Shown here: in pieces, positions 1-10,468 of the stretch
Layout of the letters: the number at the start of each line of letters is the position of its first letter
How positions within the stretch are numbered: position 1 is the first letter of the stretch
Assembly: GCA_961205875.1 (NCBI GenBank)
Contig: OY540813.1
Coordinates: forward strand, 15,719,001-15,783,000
From: Sialis fuliginosa
Lineage: Eukaryota; Arthropoda; Insecta; Megaloptera; Sialidae
Length of the DNA stretch: 64,000 bases
Reading direction: 5' to 3'
Notes under the pieces: generated by a model
Told to the model about the DNA's origin: nothing
Databases searched by the model: none
The model's input: the letters and a program-made list of their open reading frames with translations, nothing else
Made by a program: the position numbers and the translations under genes

Positions 1-490
1 TTAATTTGAAAATTTAATAAACAATAAAAAAAAATTATTTAACAAAAATACTTACATACACATAAAACTAATGTGACAGAAATCGTTACAAATTTTAAAA
101 TTTAAAAGATATGTAGGTACTTATGTATATAAAATACATTAAAACACTGGAAACGTTTTGGATAAATAAAATCAATGTATACAATTTTTAACACCATATG
201 AAAGTGGATATACATGTATTTTTGTATTTATATGTGATTTGTGATTGATAGAAATTTAAATGCATGGAAAATTTTTGACATTTCCGAACTGAATTCACAT
301 TTCACAAAGTTAACCGTTATTTACATTTAACATAGAACGCGTTCTGTCAATGTAGATATTTACTATTTGTATAAGGAATGAACGTTATATTATAAAAATT
401 GAATACATTTTTGTTGCTCAAATAACATTAAAGTTAATAATTATCATATGTTCTGATTTGTAAACTGCTACTACTCATATTTTACTAGTA
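1..490. other. AT-rich non-coding flank
   Basis: No open frame of note, no inverted termini and no splice-flanked GC-rich block were seen. The stretch ends with TACTAGTA, the left target duplication of the hAT-like element that follows. Confidence 0.5.
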
Positions 491-1173
491 CAGGCCTGTA
501 ACATTTTTTGAGGGCCGCACATAACTAAAAATAATTCTTTACAACAAATTTCGTACTTATTGAATTTTTTCAAATCAATAATTTTTAAAAGTATTTAGAA
601 CTACAGCTTTCCAAGCGCGGCGGTAGCCTGAGAGCACGAATGCAAAGAAAATATGCCACCTTTTGAAAGTTTATATCTCTAAAATTAATAATCGTAGAGG
701 GATTACATATAAAAACGCTAATAGATTTATAATAAGAGTTGTAATCTTCCATTTAAATATATTATGATAACAAAAAAAGTTAAGTTAATTTTCATACGAT
801 TTTGAATCTACAATATTTCACCCATTGTTACAAATGAATAATTGTAATTGGTTTCAATCTCGCATAGCAGCAAAGATATTTACGGTTTTGTATAATAAAT
901 AAATAGCAAAAGAAAGTTCCCTTTTTTGATTGGTCTCAATCGATCAAAAATACCCCAAATTCTTATTTCGTATTTTAAAATAGGTTTAACAAACAAAATT
1001 ATTAGTTAAGTTACATAAATAAATTATTTAAATGTTATATTAAATAAAGCAACGGAAAAGTAACACCAGTTTAGACATTCTGAAACACCTGATACTTAAA
1101 AAACCTTAATTTGTTTGTATGTGGCCACGGGCCGCACACAAAGGCACGGCGGGCCGCAGGTTGGCCAGCTCTG
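491..1173. mobile_element. Non-autonomous hAT-like transposon, 683 bp
   Basis: The element begins CAGGCCTG and ends CCAGCTCTG, imperfect inverted termini of hAT type. It is flanked by TACTAGTA (483-490) and AACTAGTA (1174-1181), an 8-bp target duplication matching at 7 of 8 positions; 8 bp is the hAT length. Both ends carry GGGCCGCAC-type words (GAGGGCCGCACATAAC on the left; GGGCCGCACACAAAGG and GGCGGGCCGCAGG on the right), giving GC-rich ends around an AT-rich core. There is no open frame for a transposase, so it would depend on an enzyme supplied in trans. The mismatched duplication suggests an old insertion. Confidence 0.75.
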
Positions 1174-1711
1174 AACTAGTATATACCTACTCTATGAAAT
1201 TGATTGGTAACTATATAGTATATAGTATAGATAAGATTAGATTAGTCACCAGTGTTAAATTGATATAAACATTAGATTGATATCATACAAATTATTGATC
1301 AGTATTGAATGTTTTGTAGTAATAATCATTTTGATTGGTTAATCTATTCACTTTACATGGGTGGATATTGTTTGTATTTCCGTAACATTTATATAAAGAT
1401 TCATATCATAAGTTAATTAATATTATCTAATGATTTCGGCGCCATCATGTAGAAAGCTACTTAACAATTAATAATATGTATACAAAATGTATCATTTAAA
1501 CAAAGCTTTATGGTAGCCTATACAATCAGGTAAATGGATTTTGGTGATATAATTTATGATTTTGAAACATTTATTTAGTATCATGATTGAAACGATTAAA
1601 AATATCGTTTGTGTACAAATCGATGTTTAAAATTATATTTATGAATGACCGAAGTGATTTTGAAAACTATTAGACTGATTTTGGTTAAACCTATACAAAG
1701 CAACCTAGCTA

Positions 1712-1977
1712 AATCCCGGGCGGGATTTTGCTAAGGGGGGGGGGGGCGAATTTAGAAAAAGTATAGGTACTTGTCTATTATATCCCCGGTATTTGCAGAT
1801 GGCAAGTGTCATGTAGTGTATGATTTGATCAGCGCCAATGTGTGTAAAGTGTGTACTATTAATTTAAATATTTTTAAATAGGTAATTTTGTATATTTCGG
1901 TAGCAACGAAAAAAAGGTTTTCAATTTTCGTAGTAGGGGGGGGGGGGGGAATTTGCTATCTGCCCCGGGCGGCAGAA
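1712..1977. repeat. Pair of poly-G tracts beside GC palindromes
   Basis: A 12-G run (1735-1746) follows the palindrome AAATCCCGGGCGGGATTT. A 14-G run (1936-1949) precedes CTGCCCCGGGCGGCAG. The two modules are about 200 bp apart in otherwise AT-rich DNA, and each joins a palindrome, a GCTA word and a G run. They may be two ends of a degraded element or secondary-structure-prone repeats; homology is not proven. Confidence 0.4.
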
Positions 1978-2039
1978 ACCTACATCAATTTGTTTCTTGA
2001 AATCTCAGAATTACTGAGCAGTGAATATTTTATTTTTAA

Positions 2040-2073
2040 ATTTCCGGGTAACATCGGGTCTAATATCAGCTAG
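2040..2073 (+). mobile_element. Possible Helitron-like 3' terminus
   Basis: A GC-containing stem-loop-like word (CCGGGTAACATCGGG) is followed about 12 bases later by CTAG and then T. Helitrons typically end in a short hairpin followed by CTRR and insert between A and T. The hairpin here is degenerate and no 5' TC end was located, so this is tentative. Confidence 0.25.
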
Positions 2074-2983
2074 TATAAACATAAAATCAATCATCAAATT
2101 TTCCGAAGCATCGTTTCATCACATGTTTGTTAAAAACATCCACATTAACAAAATGTTTAGATTTTGTATCATTGAAATATTTTTTTAGAAAGTAAATTAC
2201 TGAAACCGAACCATTCTTGTTTAATTACATATTTTTTAAAAGTTTTTTCGTTTGACTTCTTGTATGTAATTCTTTTGAGCAAATGCAAATTAATACATTA
2301 TTGTTATTTAATTATTTTTTAGCTCCAAACGTTTTACTTCGCCCGTTTTCGTTGTAAGATATTCTAAAAAAACATTTTCAAACTTTCAAAACAATTGGAA
2401 TTATTTATTATCTATAATTCTATACCACCCTCCAAACTTAAGCCAATTTGAAGTAGAATGACGCAAATATAATTAAATAATTACACATTTATGTAATATA
2501 TCTATTATAAATAATATTGATAAATTTACTCGTATAAAAATATGACGTATACCGTCTGCGGTCGACACAACAATATTTGTATACTTTTTCTGCAGGTTTA
2601 TGCGATTGCAACATGATATATAGTACATATGTGAGAGGTAGTGTCAATATTACAGTTGATTGGAAAAAAGATTGACTGGCTACCACCGTCTCTGTTAAAT
2701 TGAATGATCGAATCTCTCTCGACTTGGACGCTGATAAAATGTCCACCGCTTGTTGACCATTAATTGCCATTAGAAACCAATTATATTTTATTCTGTTTTT
2801 TTGTATATTTTATATAATAATTTTGATTCGAATGTGGGTTTTGACAATAAAAGTAAAAAGTAATTAAAGTATGTACGGATATATTAAAATAAATGATTTG
2901 TTCCGCAATTATTTGTATTTCTTTGTGTGATCAGTTTTTATTTATGAAATATTTTTTATATTTTATTCTTTACATGTAATGTA

Positions 2984-3730
2984 CACTGAAAAAAATTTGC
3001 TGAGAACAAATAAATATTAATTGATTCAATTAAATAAAGTATTTGTGCAGCAGCCAATAATTTCGTATTAGGGCCAAATAAATATTTCTTTGGTTGAATT
3101 AATAAATTAAATCAAGTAAATAACAGTTTGAACCAAGTTTTCCTTTATTATATTTAAAAAATTATTTTTCCGTTCAACCCAATAATTGTTTGTACTTATT
3201 TCTTGTAGAGAAGGAGGAGGTGGTTATTTTAAATTATCCTTTTTAAAGGTATGGGGTCTAACTTACCGCATAGCGGATTTAAAAATCTTGAAGAGGAGCG
3301 AGCAAGTAGAATTGACTGAAGCTTTAAAAAGTGGGTGTCACACTCCGTCATCTCCAAATTATACGACTGGGTTTTCCCAAGTCGGTTAGAACATGGCTGG
3401 CTTATACGTTCCTATATATGGAGCAGAAATACAATTCCCTAGCGCGAGATAACTTGCGTGTTCTGGAGTAATTGTATTTTGTTGGTCCAAGATACTATGT
3501 TATTGGCATCAAATAATTTCTATTTGCATCAATAGAAATTCTAATCTAGATCGAATGTTTAAATTAGTTGCGTCGATTAGTTTTAATTTATCAAATTAAA
3601 AAGGTATATATTTGTAGCACATAATTTGAATTGGATTCAACTTAGTAAATATTTTGGTCAAAAATATTCATTATTTTGTAATAAATTAGATTCAAATAAG
3701 TTATTTGTATTCATTAATTTTTGTTCAGTG
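2984..3730. mobile_element. Mariner-type non-autonomous element, 747 bp
   Basis: The element starts CACTGAAAAAAATT and ends AATTTTTGTTCAGTG, with TA on both sides (2982-2983 and 3731-3732), the Tc1/mariner target duplication. Subterminal AT-rich words such as ACAAATAA and TTGATTC/TAGATTC also recur in inverted order. A shorter copy in the opposite orientation lies at 21274-21477. The middle (about 3200-3470) is less AT-rich and absent from the short copy. The open frame 3186-3389 in it shows no transposase motif. Confidence 0.65.
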
Positions 3731-3732
3731 TA

Positions 3733-4597
3733 GTTGCTCGTATAAAATTGGCTATAATTATATTGGTGGCTAAGATATCAGTTTTGTGTAATGATTTTTT
3801 GGTTCCATTAATTCCAGTTTTTACAAAAACTTCTACCTTTGTATTTTTTTATCTATTTCATTTTTATTATTATTTATTTAAAATTACAATGCACATTTAT
3901 TCAATTGTATAACAATATTACTAAAGTTATATTTTATTTTATTTAAAAATTTTAAGTTCCTATAAATTTGTGTGTCACTTTTGTCAAAAATTGTTGCATA
4001 ACCTCTTTCCGTATTTATGAAATATTCGGTTATTGTATTATGGAACAGATGTACAAGTATAGTATTTGCAATGTTAATTCAATTATATCAAATCAATATA
4101 AACAATTAGTCATTCGCAAATGATGTATATTATTTTGCAATTCGACCGCATTCCATTTAAATATCAATTCGTGTAACGAGTTTCTGATTGGATCAATCTG
4201 ATCAGTGCCGCATTAAAACGATGTTGAAGAATATTCGCCAATTTATAAATGTTTATATTAAAATAAGCACCAGTATAGAATATATATGCATATGAAATTT
4301 TAACTTCCTTGTACATACATATAACTGTATTTATTGTAAAGAATGTTAAGATAAATCCTATAATACTCGAAGCAGACTCAGTTCAATGAACACAAAACTG
4401 CTTTATTAAAAAAAGTTTAATTTATACTGGCTTTTTCTTATTTATTCTCTAGACTCTCGAACGATATAAGGAGCCAAAGTGAATTCTTAAACCGTATAAT
4501 CTTAATGATTTATTATAACCATATATTATCATTTATTATATTCATAATATTTACTATTGCTTACTTAATTAACTGTTTTATACAGTACACGTATCTT
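3733..4597. other. AT-rich non-coding stretch
   Basis: No supported feature. The short open frame at 3721-3912 is a hydrophobic product of T-rich DNA with no domain, and it begins inside the preceding transposon terminus. Confidence 0.4.
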
Positions 4598-4792
4598 CTA
4601 TTTTTTTTTGACATTTGCATAAATTTAGATTTAGATTGAAATTATCAAAAAATTAAAAATATACGAAAAAATAATCAGGTGCATTTTTAGAAAGCATCGG
4701 TTTTTATTTAAATTGTTCAATAATTAACTACCTTTGGCGAATTTTGCACGAGGAAGCACTGTGCATTTACTTGGCGGATGTTTTTACCATTT
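4598..4792 (-). repeat. Partial copy of the three-member interspersed repeat (54.2 kb family)
   Basis: Read on the minus strand, this matches 54224-54426. Shared words include CCAAGTAAATGCACAG (CCAAGTAAATTCACAG there), TAATTATTGAACAATTTAAA and AATCTAAATCTAAATTTATG. It covers the 5' part of the family only; the 35.75 kb copy covers the 3' part. Similarity appears to stop near TGTCAAAA at 4605. Confidence 0.65.
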
Positions 4793-4942
4793 TGTTTAGT
4801 TTTCGAGATATTGGCCCGAAGAATCTTGTGGTGGTTCATTTGAGGAAAATAAATTTATTTTCTCATCGTGTGTTAGCGAAGTACTTCGCATGTGAATACA
4901 CGTAAAATTCAAATTAATTATTATCTGTTTCTATATTCGCAG

Positions 4943-5151
4943 GCACCACAACAACCGCGACCTCCTTGGGGGTGGATAGTGGCGGCGACATTACGGAGGG
5001 TGTTAATGTAAGCTCAGTGCACGAAGCGGCCGCCCGGTTGGCCCAGCTACTAAAGCAACATGCGGCGACAACCTCTCCGAGCGCCCCAGTCTCACCACCC
5101 GCAGATCCGGACGTGCAGGCGGTTATAGTGCAATGGCTTTGCGGTCAACAG
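4943..5151 (+). CDS. Internal coding exon of an unidentified gene (partial)
   Basis: This 209-base block is markedly GC-rich (roughly 60% by eye) in DNA that is mostly A and T. It follows a pyrimidine-rich acceptor (TCTGTTTCTATATTCGCAG) and ends in CAG before the donor GTCAGT. The frame stays open through the exon and meets TAG 24 bases into the intron, which supports a real donor. It starts with the last two bases of a codon and ends on a complete codon (phase 0). The 69-residue peptide starts TTTTATSLGVDSGGD, has a predicted amphipathic helix EAAARLAQLLKQHAA, a Pro/Ser linker (SPSAPVSPPADPD) and ends VQAVIVQWLCGQQ. I do not recognise the family. Only one exon is seen, so the start, the end and the partner exons are unknown. 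Confidence 0.7.
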
Positions 5152-5556
5152 GTCAGTGGGTTTTCTTGTTTATATTAGTACGGTTTTTTATATTATTATT
5201 GCGAAGTAATGAACGCTTTCGTGGAAGCTTCAAGATCGATATTTATGAATTTTCTTCCAATATATTTCTGGAGAAATCGAATATTGTACATAAGCTTTAA
5301 AAAGTACTGCTGAAATAATGGTTTGGCAAGCCGCGAAGCAATGATATTTTGACTGGAGCTGAAGTCCGTTTTTTTTAAATACATGATTGATAGAATCAAC
5401 TTTTTTTACGAAAAACTTATAAAATGGATTTTTTAATTCATATTCACAATCTCGACAAAATTGATCCATAAATTAAATACTAAATTCTTCTTTATTGAAT
5501 AAATTATGATGTTATGAACAGCTGGAGAAATTCAAACCCCTGGAATAAAGTATACA
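5152..5556. other. Intron sequence after the exon
   Basis: The sequence begins with the donor GTCAGT. The opposite-strand open frames at 5196-5469 are AT-rich chance frames without domains. Nothing else was recognised before the Tc1-like foldback element. Confidence 0.45.
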
Positions 5557-5558
5557 TA

Positions 5559-5891
5559 CACTACCGTCCAAAAGTTTGGAAGCAGGTATATTTTTCTGTG
5601 TATTTAAACTTTATTAGCAGTGCATTTGAAGAGACCTTTTTGACGGTTCCCATACCTCAAAATGAAAAAATGAAACCCTTATAGGATCACTTTGTTATCC
5701 GTCTGTCTGTCTGTATGTCCGTCAAGACCCTTTTGATACATATAGGCGTAAAAGAGTCTTGACAGACAGACAGACGGACAATAAAGTGATTCTATCAGAA
5801 TCCTTTTCATTTTGAGGTACGGGACCCTCAAAACGGTATCCTCGAACGCACTGATAATAAAGTTTTGCTTTCAAACTTTTGGACGATATTG
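5559..5891. mobile_element. Foldback Tc1-like MITE, 333 bp
   Basis: The ends are near-perfect inverted copies: CACTACCGTCCAAAAGTTTG on the left and its complement CAAACTTTTGGACGATATTG on the right, bounded by TA (5557-5558 and 5892-5893). CAAAAGTTTGG termini with a TA target are typical of Tc1-like elements. The arms continue inward through CCTCAAAATGAAAA / TTTTCATTTTGAGG to a centre of opposed GTCTGTCTGTC and GACAGACAGAC runs (5700-5779). The whole element can fold on itself. There is no transposase frame. Confidence 0.75.
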
Positions 5892-5893
5892 TA

Positions 5894-6583
5894 CATACAA
5901 TATATCACATTTTGCCAGATATTATATACTCCAGGATAATATAAAATAATTATTTTTAAATTTTGCCTACTCTGTGTTGAAACATGTAATGGGTATTTAA
6001 TTTAAACAAAAATTAAAATTAACAGTGGTAATATGTTGTTTTTTTGAAACTATAAAGTTGTTATAAAATAATTTTATATATTTTATTCTACACAAACATC
6101 CCACGTAGCAAAAACATTCGAAATGAATTAAACTGTTCCCACAAAAAATGAAAAGTTCAAAGAAAGAACATTTTGATATGAATTATTTGAACGTATCATT
6201 TTATATTCGGAACTGTCATTTTTAGATAACATGTTGTAAAGAACTACTATATATGACCTGACGTAGAAAATATAGATTTTCAATGTGAGTCCAGATAGAA
6301 TTCTCACCGTGCAGAAAATGTGATTTACCCGATATCGCATGAATACATTTTCACTCCTAAATTATTCTGGTTAAATTTATACCATTCTGTACAGATTTTG
6401 ATAGCAAAACTAATTTACACAAACTAGATATTATATTATTCAAGTATACTTATTCGATTTGTTAGTATTTCATTTATATCTGTGAATTAAATGCTGTATG
6501 TACTTTTGAAACTCATTCAATTTTAACTTATGACATGGAATTTATAAGAACTTCGAAAAAAAAACTGGAACAAAATGTACTTT
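5894..6583. other. AT-rich non-coding stretch
   Basis: No supported feature. The minus-strand open frame 6128-6340 is hydrophobic and low in complexity, without motifs. Confidence 0.4.
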
Positions 6584-7443
6584 AACAGGGGTTATTTTAA
6601 GAAAATTTTACAACTGCACATTTCCCTTACTATTTTTTTTTTGCTTTGTACTTGTCATTTTTTAACTGGATGTACCTTTTTTTGTAGTATATTTATGTTT
6701 CAATTGTAATGACATTTTTTTGCTTTTCAACTGTATTTAGCTAGAGTTACCAGACGTCCTGGGTTTCCGGGACATATCCTGTTTTAGCCTTGTCTGTCCT
6801 GGTGTCCTGTTTTTGTCCTGGTTTTCACGAAACCAAGGATTTTCAGCAAATTTTATGATTTTAACAATCACAGTTCATCATACTTAACGTGACTCTACAG
6901 AAACGCGCGCGATATTCAAATTGTGGATTTAGTGCGAGAATTCGACGGGAAAAGACTGTGCGCGATCTCGTGTCGATCCAATTTAACTTCAACGATTTGA
7001 ATTGCAAACAATTTTATCAATATCTAATTAAGCCAGAAAATTTGAAGTTGCTGCGCCAAATTGGGGACTCGAATAAGCATGACTTGTAATGCCTTTGACC
7101 ATGCTTGATCGCAATAAACATCCTTTCTACAGTACAGTGATAGCAAGTGACCTTTTTTTTTTGGTCGTATTTTTAAGTGTCCTGGTTTTTTGCTAGACCC
7201 ATCTGGTAACCCTAATTTAGCTATAATACTCGTATCATCTTTGTTATATGTATTGTATATACCAATTACAATTACCTTTTTTTGATTTGTACTTGTATTT
7301 TTTCAACCAGATGTACTGTTGTAATGACTTTTTTTCTTTCTTTTTTTTGCTCTACAACTACACAAATTGACTTTTACAACTGCTTTTTTCATGTTTAGAA
7401 CTGCAGAAACAAGCTACAATTACACACTAAAATAACCCCTGTT
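6584..7443. mobile_element. T-rich element with 16-bp inverted ends, interrupted by a hAT insertion
   Basis: AACAGGGGTTATTTTA at 6584 is matched by its exact complement TAAAATAACCCCTGTT ending at 7443. The interior contains repeated TACAACTGC, GTACTTGT and TTTTTTTGCT words. With the nested hAT element (6744-7214) removed, the original element would be about 380 bp. The target duplication is not clear. The order of events is visible: this element came first and the hAT element landed inside it. Confidence 0.6.
6744..7214. mobile_element. Nested non-autonomous hAT-like transposon, 471 bp
   Basis: The termini are GAGTTACCAG on the left and CTGGTAACCCTA on the right. ATTTAGCTA occurs on both sides (6735-6743 and 7215-7223), so the exact boundary can slide by one base around an 8-bp target duplication. 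The ends are crowded with GTCCTGG/GTCCTG words (at least five on the left, one or more on the right), a likely array of transposase-binding sites. The open frame 6889-7089 in the GC-richer core has no recognisable domain. Confidence 0.75.
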
Positions 7444-8699
7444 ATTAAAACTTCCACGAATAGGCATGATCGATTGTAGATTTTTCCGATAAATTCGCGA
7501 GTACGTTGTTAACTGGTCGTGTAACAATTGACATAATCAATAGGTATTATTGATTATTGAATTTTCGGATGAATTCGTAAGTCTGAATTTTTCCAGAAAC
7601 TTGACTGTTAAAAAACGAAATTGTTAAGTTCCAAACAAAAAATCGAAACGATTCATTAGTTTAAATTATTGTTTATTTAAATTTTTGTATTTTATAACAA
7701 TTGAAAAAATTAAATTACCTATCTACTTTCATTATTATTTGCCGCGGTGGAATAAGGAAAAATAAAGTAAAAGATTTTAAATTTTGAATAAAAATATATT
7801 TTTGTTTGTAATGCAAACGCCTTTCGAGAATAATGGTTTTCTATTCTTTCGTAATATTGGATTGTCTGTAGAGACTGACTGCCTATAGGAAAATAAAATC
7901 AACCTTCACGTTTTTCATAAAAGAGAAAAGAAGTCGTTGTCAGTAGAAAAATGTTCTGCTATATTTTAAACATTTCGCTATGTGCAGAATACGATATTTA
8001 TTATTTAAAACTAGTGCATTGGACACGGTGTTACTCGAGTTAATATCCACAAAATCATAGTGATTTAAAATATCCAACATGTCCACTCAACATGTTCACC
8101 CAACATGCCCACCCAACATGCCCACAACACACAGTTCACCACGAATTTTTTTTCTGACTTCGTGAAAACACAAAATATCCATAAATTATATACCTAAACC
8201 TAACCTATCCATTAGTGGAAATCAGAATAAAATTCGTTCAGTAATTACTGACAAAATCGTGTAAAATTATATTTTCAAACTGCCAGTTAACACCAGGTGC
8301 CGTCTTAGAATTTGTATGAAAATCAAAAAATAAAAATAAATAGGTTAGCAACAATCATAATCAATTTTGATATTTTTTGCCTTTCATGGAAGTGAAATGT
8401 TTCTTTATATTTCAATTTTCAATTAATATAGGTATTTCATAATATTTTAGTGTTAACATTTTCAAAAATCATCAAATTGTTCGATCAAATATTTGAAAGA
8501 GACGTGATCATAGTGACATAAATTAATAAAATACTGAAACCGTAAATAAAAGAATTCTGTATTCCATGGGTAGATACCATGTTTTTATATATATAAATGA
8601 CAGTTGTATGTTGTGACATCATGGAAACAAAACACGACTTGATAAAGATTTTTTTTTAGTAATTTGAAGTAAAAATCTTAGGGTTTCGTAAAAATTAAT
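7444..8699. other. AT-rich non-coding stretch with a short minisatellite
   Basis: Apart from the 13-bp tandem repeat at 8074-8125, no feature is supported. A long run (7440-7990) has no open frame and no inverted ends that I could match. Confidence 0.4.
8074..8125. repeat. 13-bp minisatellite, four units
   Basis: Four consecutive 13-base units: CCAACATGTCCAC, TCAACATGTTCAC, CCAACATGCCCAC and CCAACATGCCCAC. The last two are identical. The array is short and may vary in length between individuals. Confidence 0.85.
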
Positions 8700-8815
8700 A
8701 GCCATGATACACAGAAAAATTATCTAACTATTGGTGAAAATCGCATTGAAATCGGTTCAATAATTCTCGAGTCTATAAGCCTCATACAAACGAACATTCA
8801 TTTTTATATATAGAG
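8700..8815 (+). repeat. 3' tail of a dispersed element (RTE-like or SINE-like)
   Basis: The block runs through TGAAATCGGTTCAATAATTC and CATACAAACGAACATTCA to a TTTTATATATAGAGATAAG end. This arrangement (ATCGGTTCAxTAxTT, then CAAACGAAC, then a TATATA tail) is the usual 3' end of many insect RTE-type non-LTR elements and their SINEs. A related tail lies at 59395-59470. The 5' boundary is not clear. Confidence 0.4.
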
Positions 8816-9493
8816 ATAAGTATGTATTTATAAGGATATTTAAATCAATAATACCTACTAATATAAGAGATATTTAGAATGAAAGATTTTATCTGATATA
8901 AAACTTTTTTATTTAACATGTTGTATGATGAATACCTAATAGGCAACATCGATTTCATTTTTCTTTTTATTTATTGTAAAATAAAACATGGGTCGACAAA
9001 TTCATTAACATTAATAATTACATGGTTACAAATTAATTAAAAATAATGCATATTGATATAATTTTATTACGTTCCACATTAACATTTCTGATTGAAAATG
9101 TGAATTTCGATTTCAAGAAATTCAATTAATTAATTTTAATTAGTGAGTATTCAGATCATTTGTTATTTTCTTTTGGTACAATTAATCAAATATTTAATGT
9201 AGTCAAAGCGCTGGTCTCGACTCTAACCATTCATTCTTCTTTATATTGAATTAATTCTGTAGAATTTATACCCTAATATATTATGTATGTACAGTTATTT
9301 ATAAATTAATAATTCTGTTTGAAAAGTGCTACAAAACCTAAATAAGAGCAATTCAGTATTATAAAGTGATTTGAAATATCTATATTTCTTAAAAGATCCC
9401 TATGTGTATTTTTTATGTTATATTGTGATTTGCTATATTTATTTTTATATAGGAGCATATTACTTTAAATGTTAAACTATGTATTATTTCATA
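8816..9493. other. AT-rich non-coding stretch
   Basis: No feature could be supported here. Confidence 0.4.
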
Positions 9494-10468
9494 TACAGGA
9501 TGTCCAAGATAAGCGTGAAATGCATGGGGATTTCCTAAACGGTGAGAGATACAGATTCGGTTAAATGAGATGAATTATTTTTAAGGAAGGGGTGAGTATT
9601 ACAACATCAAAAAATATTAATAATTGTATGTGGTTTAGACAATTTGCCCAAAAATCTGAAAATTTTGAAATTCTTTAAATGGCTATAACATTTTTGTGAA
9701 CGTAGATATATACTGTTTGTTTACGGTTTCTTAAAGCACTTTTTGTGTAGAATTGATTGGTGTATATGGAATTTGTATACCACTTTTAGTTTCCGAGTAA
9801 AAAGCCTTAATTTTAGTTTTTCTTATGGGCCACTAAGCTGGCTATAGCATATTTGAACGTGCTTTTTACTCTACTGTACAACGATATGTAACTTATCATA
9901 TTTATTTTCGAAAAAAAGTAAGACATTTTTTTGTAATAGTTTGTTTTCAAATATTCATTTATTATTTTGATTGTTGTCATTGTGATTTTTGTGTAACAAT
10001 TTTTGTTTTTCATGACCTACTTAAATGTTTGTAATAAAATACTTTATAAATATCACTAATATTTAGTATTTTGACTTCTTTTCGAAAATAAATATAACAA
10101 GTGACATATCGTTGTAAAGCAGAGTGAAACATACGTTCAAATAATAAGAAAAACTAAAGTTAGGGCGGAAACTAAAAGTGATATAAAAATTCTAAATACG
10201 CCAATCAATTCTACACAAAAAGTGCTTTAAGAAACCGCAAACAAAAAGTACCTATCACTTTGTCAAAAAAGTTATATCCATTTAAACAATTTCCGAATTT
10301 TAAATTTTTTTTGTATACCGCCTAAACCACGTACAATTATTACTATTTTTTGATGTAATAATACTCATCCCTTCCTAGCAAATAATTAATCTCATTTAAT
10401 ATAATAATCTGTATCTTTTACCGTCTAGGAAACACCATGCATGTCACGCTTATCTTGGACATCCTGTA
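9494..10468. mobile_element. Large foldback element, 975 bp with ~480-bp arms
   Basis: TACAGGATGTCCAAGATAAG at 9494 is mirrored by its exact complement ending at 10468. The pairing continues inward: ATGCATGGGGATTTCCTA against TAGGAAACACCATGCAT, ATTGATTGGTGTA against a CGCCAATCAATTCTAC block, TGTACAACGATATGTAACTT against CAAGTGACATATCGTTGTAA. The centre is near 9980. Both arms carry an AAGTGCTTTAAGAAACCG-like word in inverted order. There is no transposase frame; the open frame 9813-10013 spans the centre and is not credible. The target duplication is ambiguous (AT or TA). A transcript would form a hairpin of about 480 bp with scattered mismatches. Confidence 0.85.

Larger units (their letters stand above)
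1182..2981. other. AT-rich non-coding stretch with G tracts
   Basis: This holds two G runs beside small GC palindromes and a possible Helitron-like terminus (listed separately). The open frames at 1888-2073 and 2489-2770 have low-complexity translations and no recognisable domain. No exon with convincing splice sites was seen. Confidence 0.4.

Noticed and set aside
8074..8125. CRISPR-like array
   Set aside because: Units are contiguous 13-mers with no spacers and the DNA is eukaryotic; it is a minisatellite.
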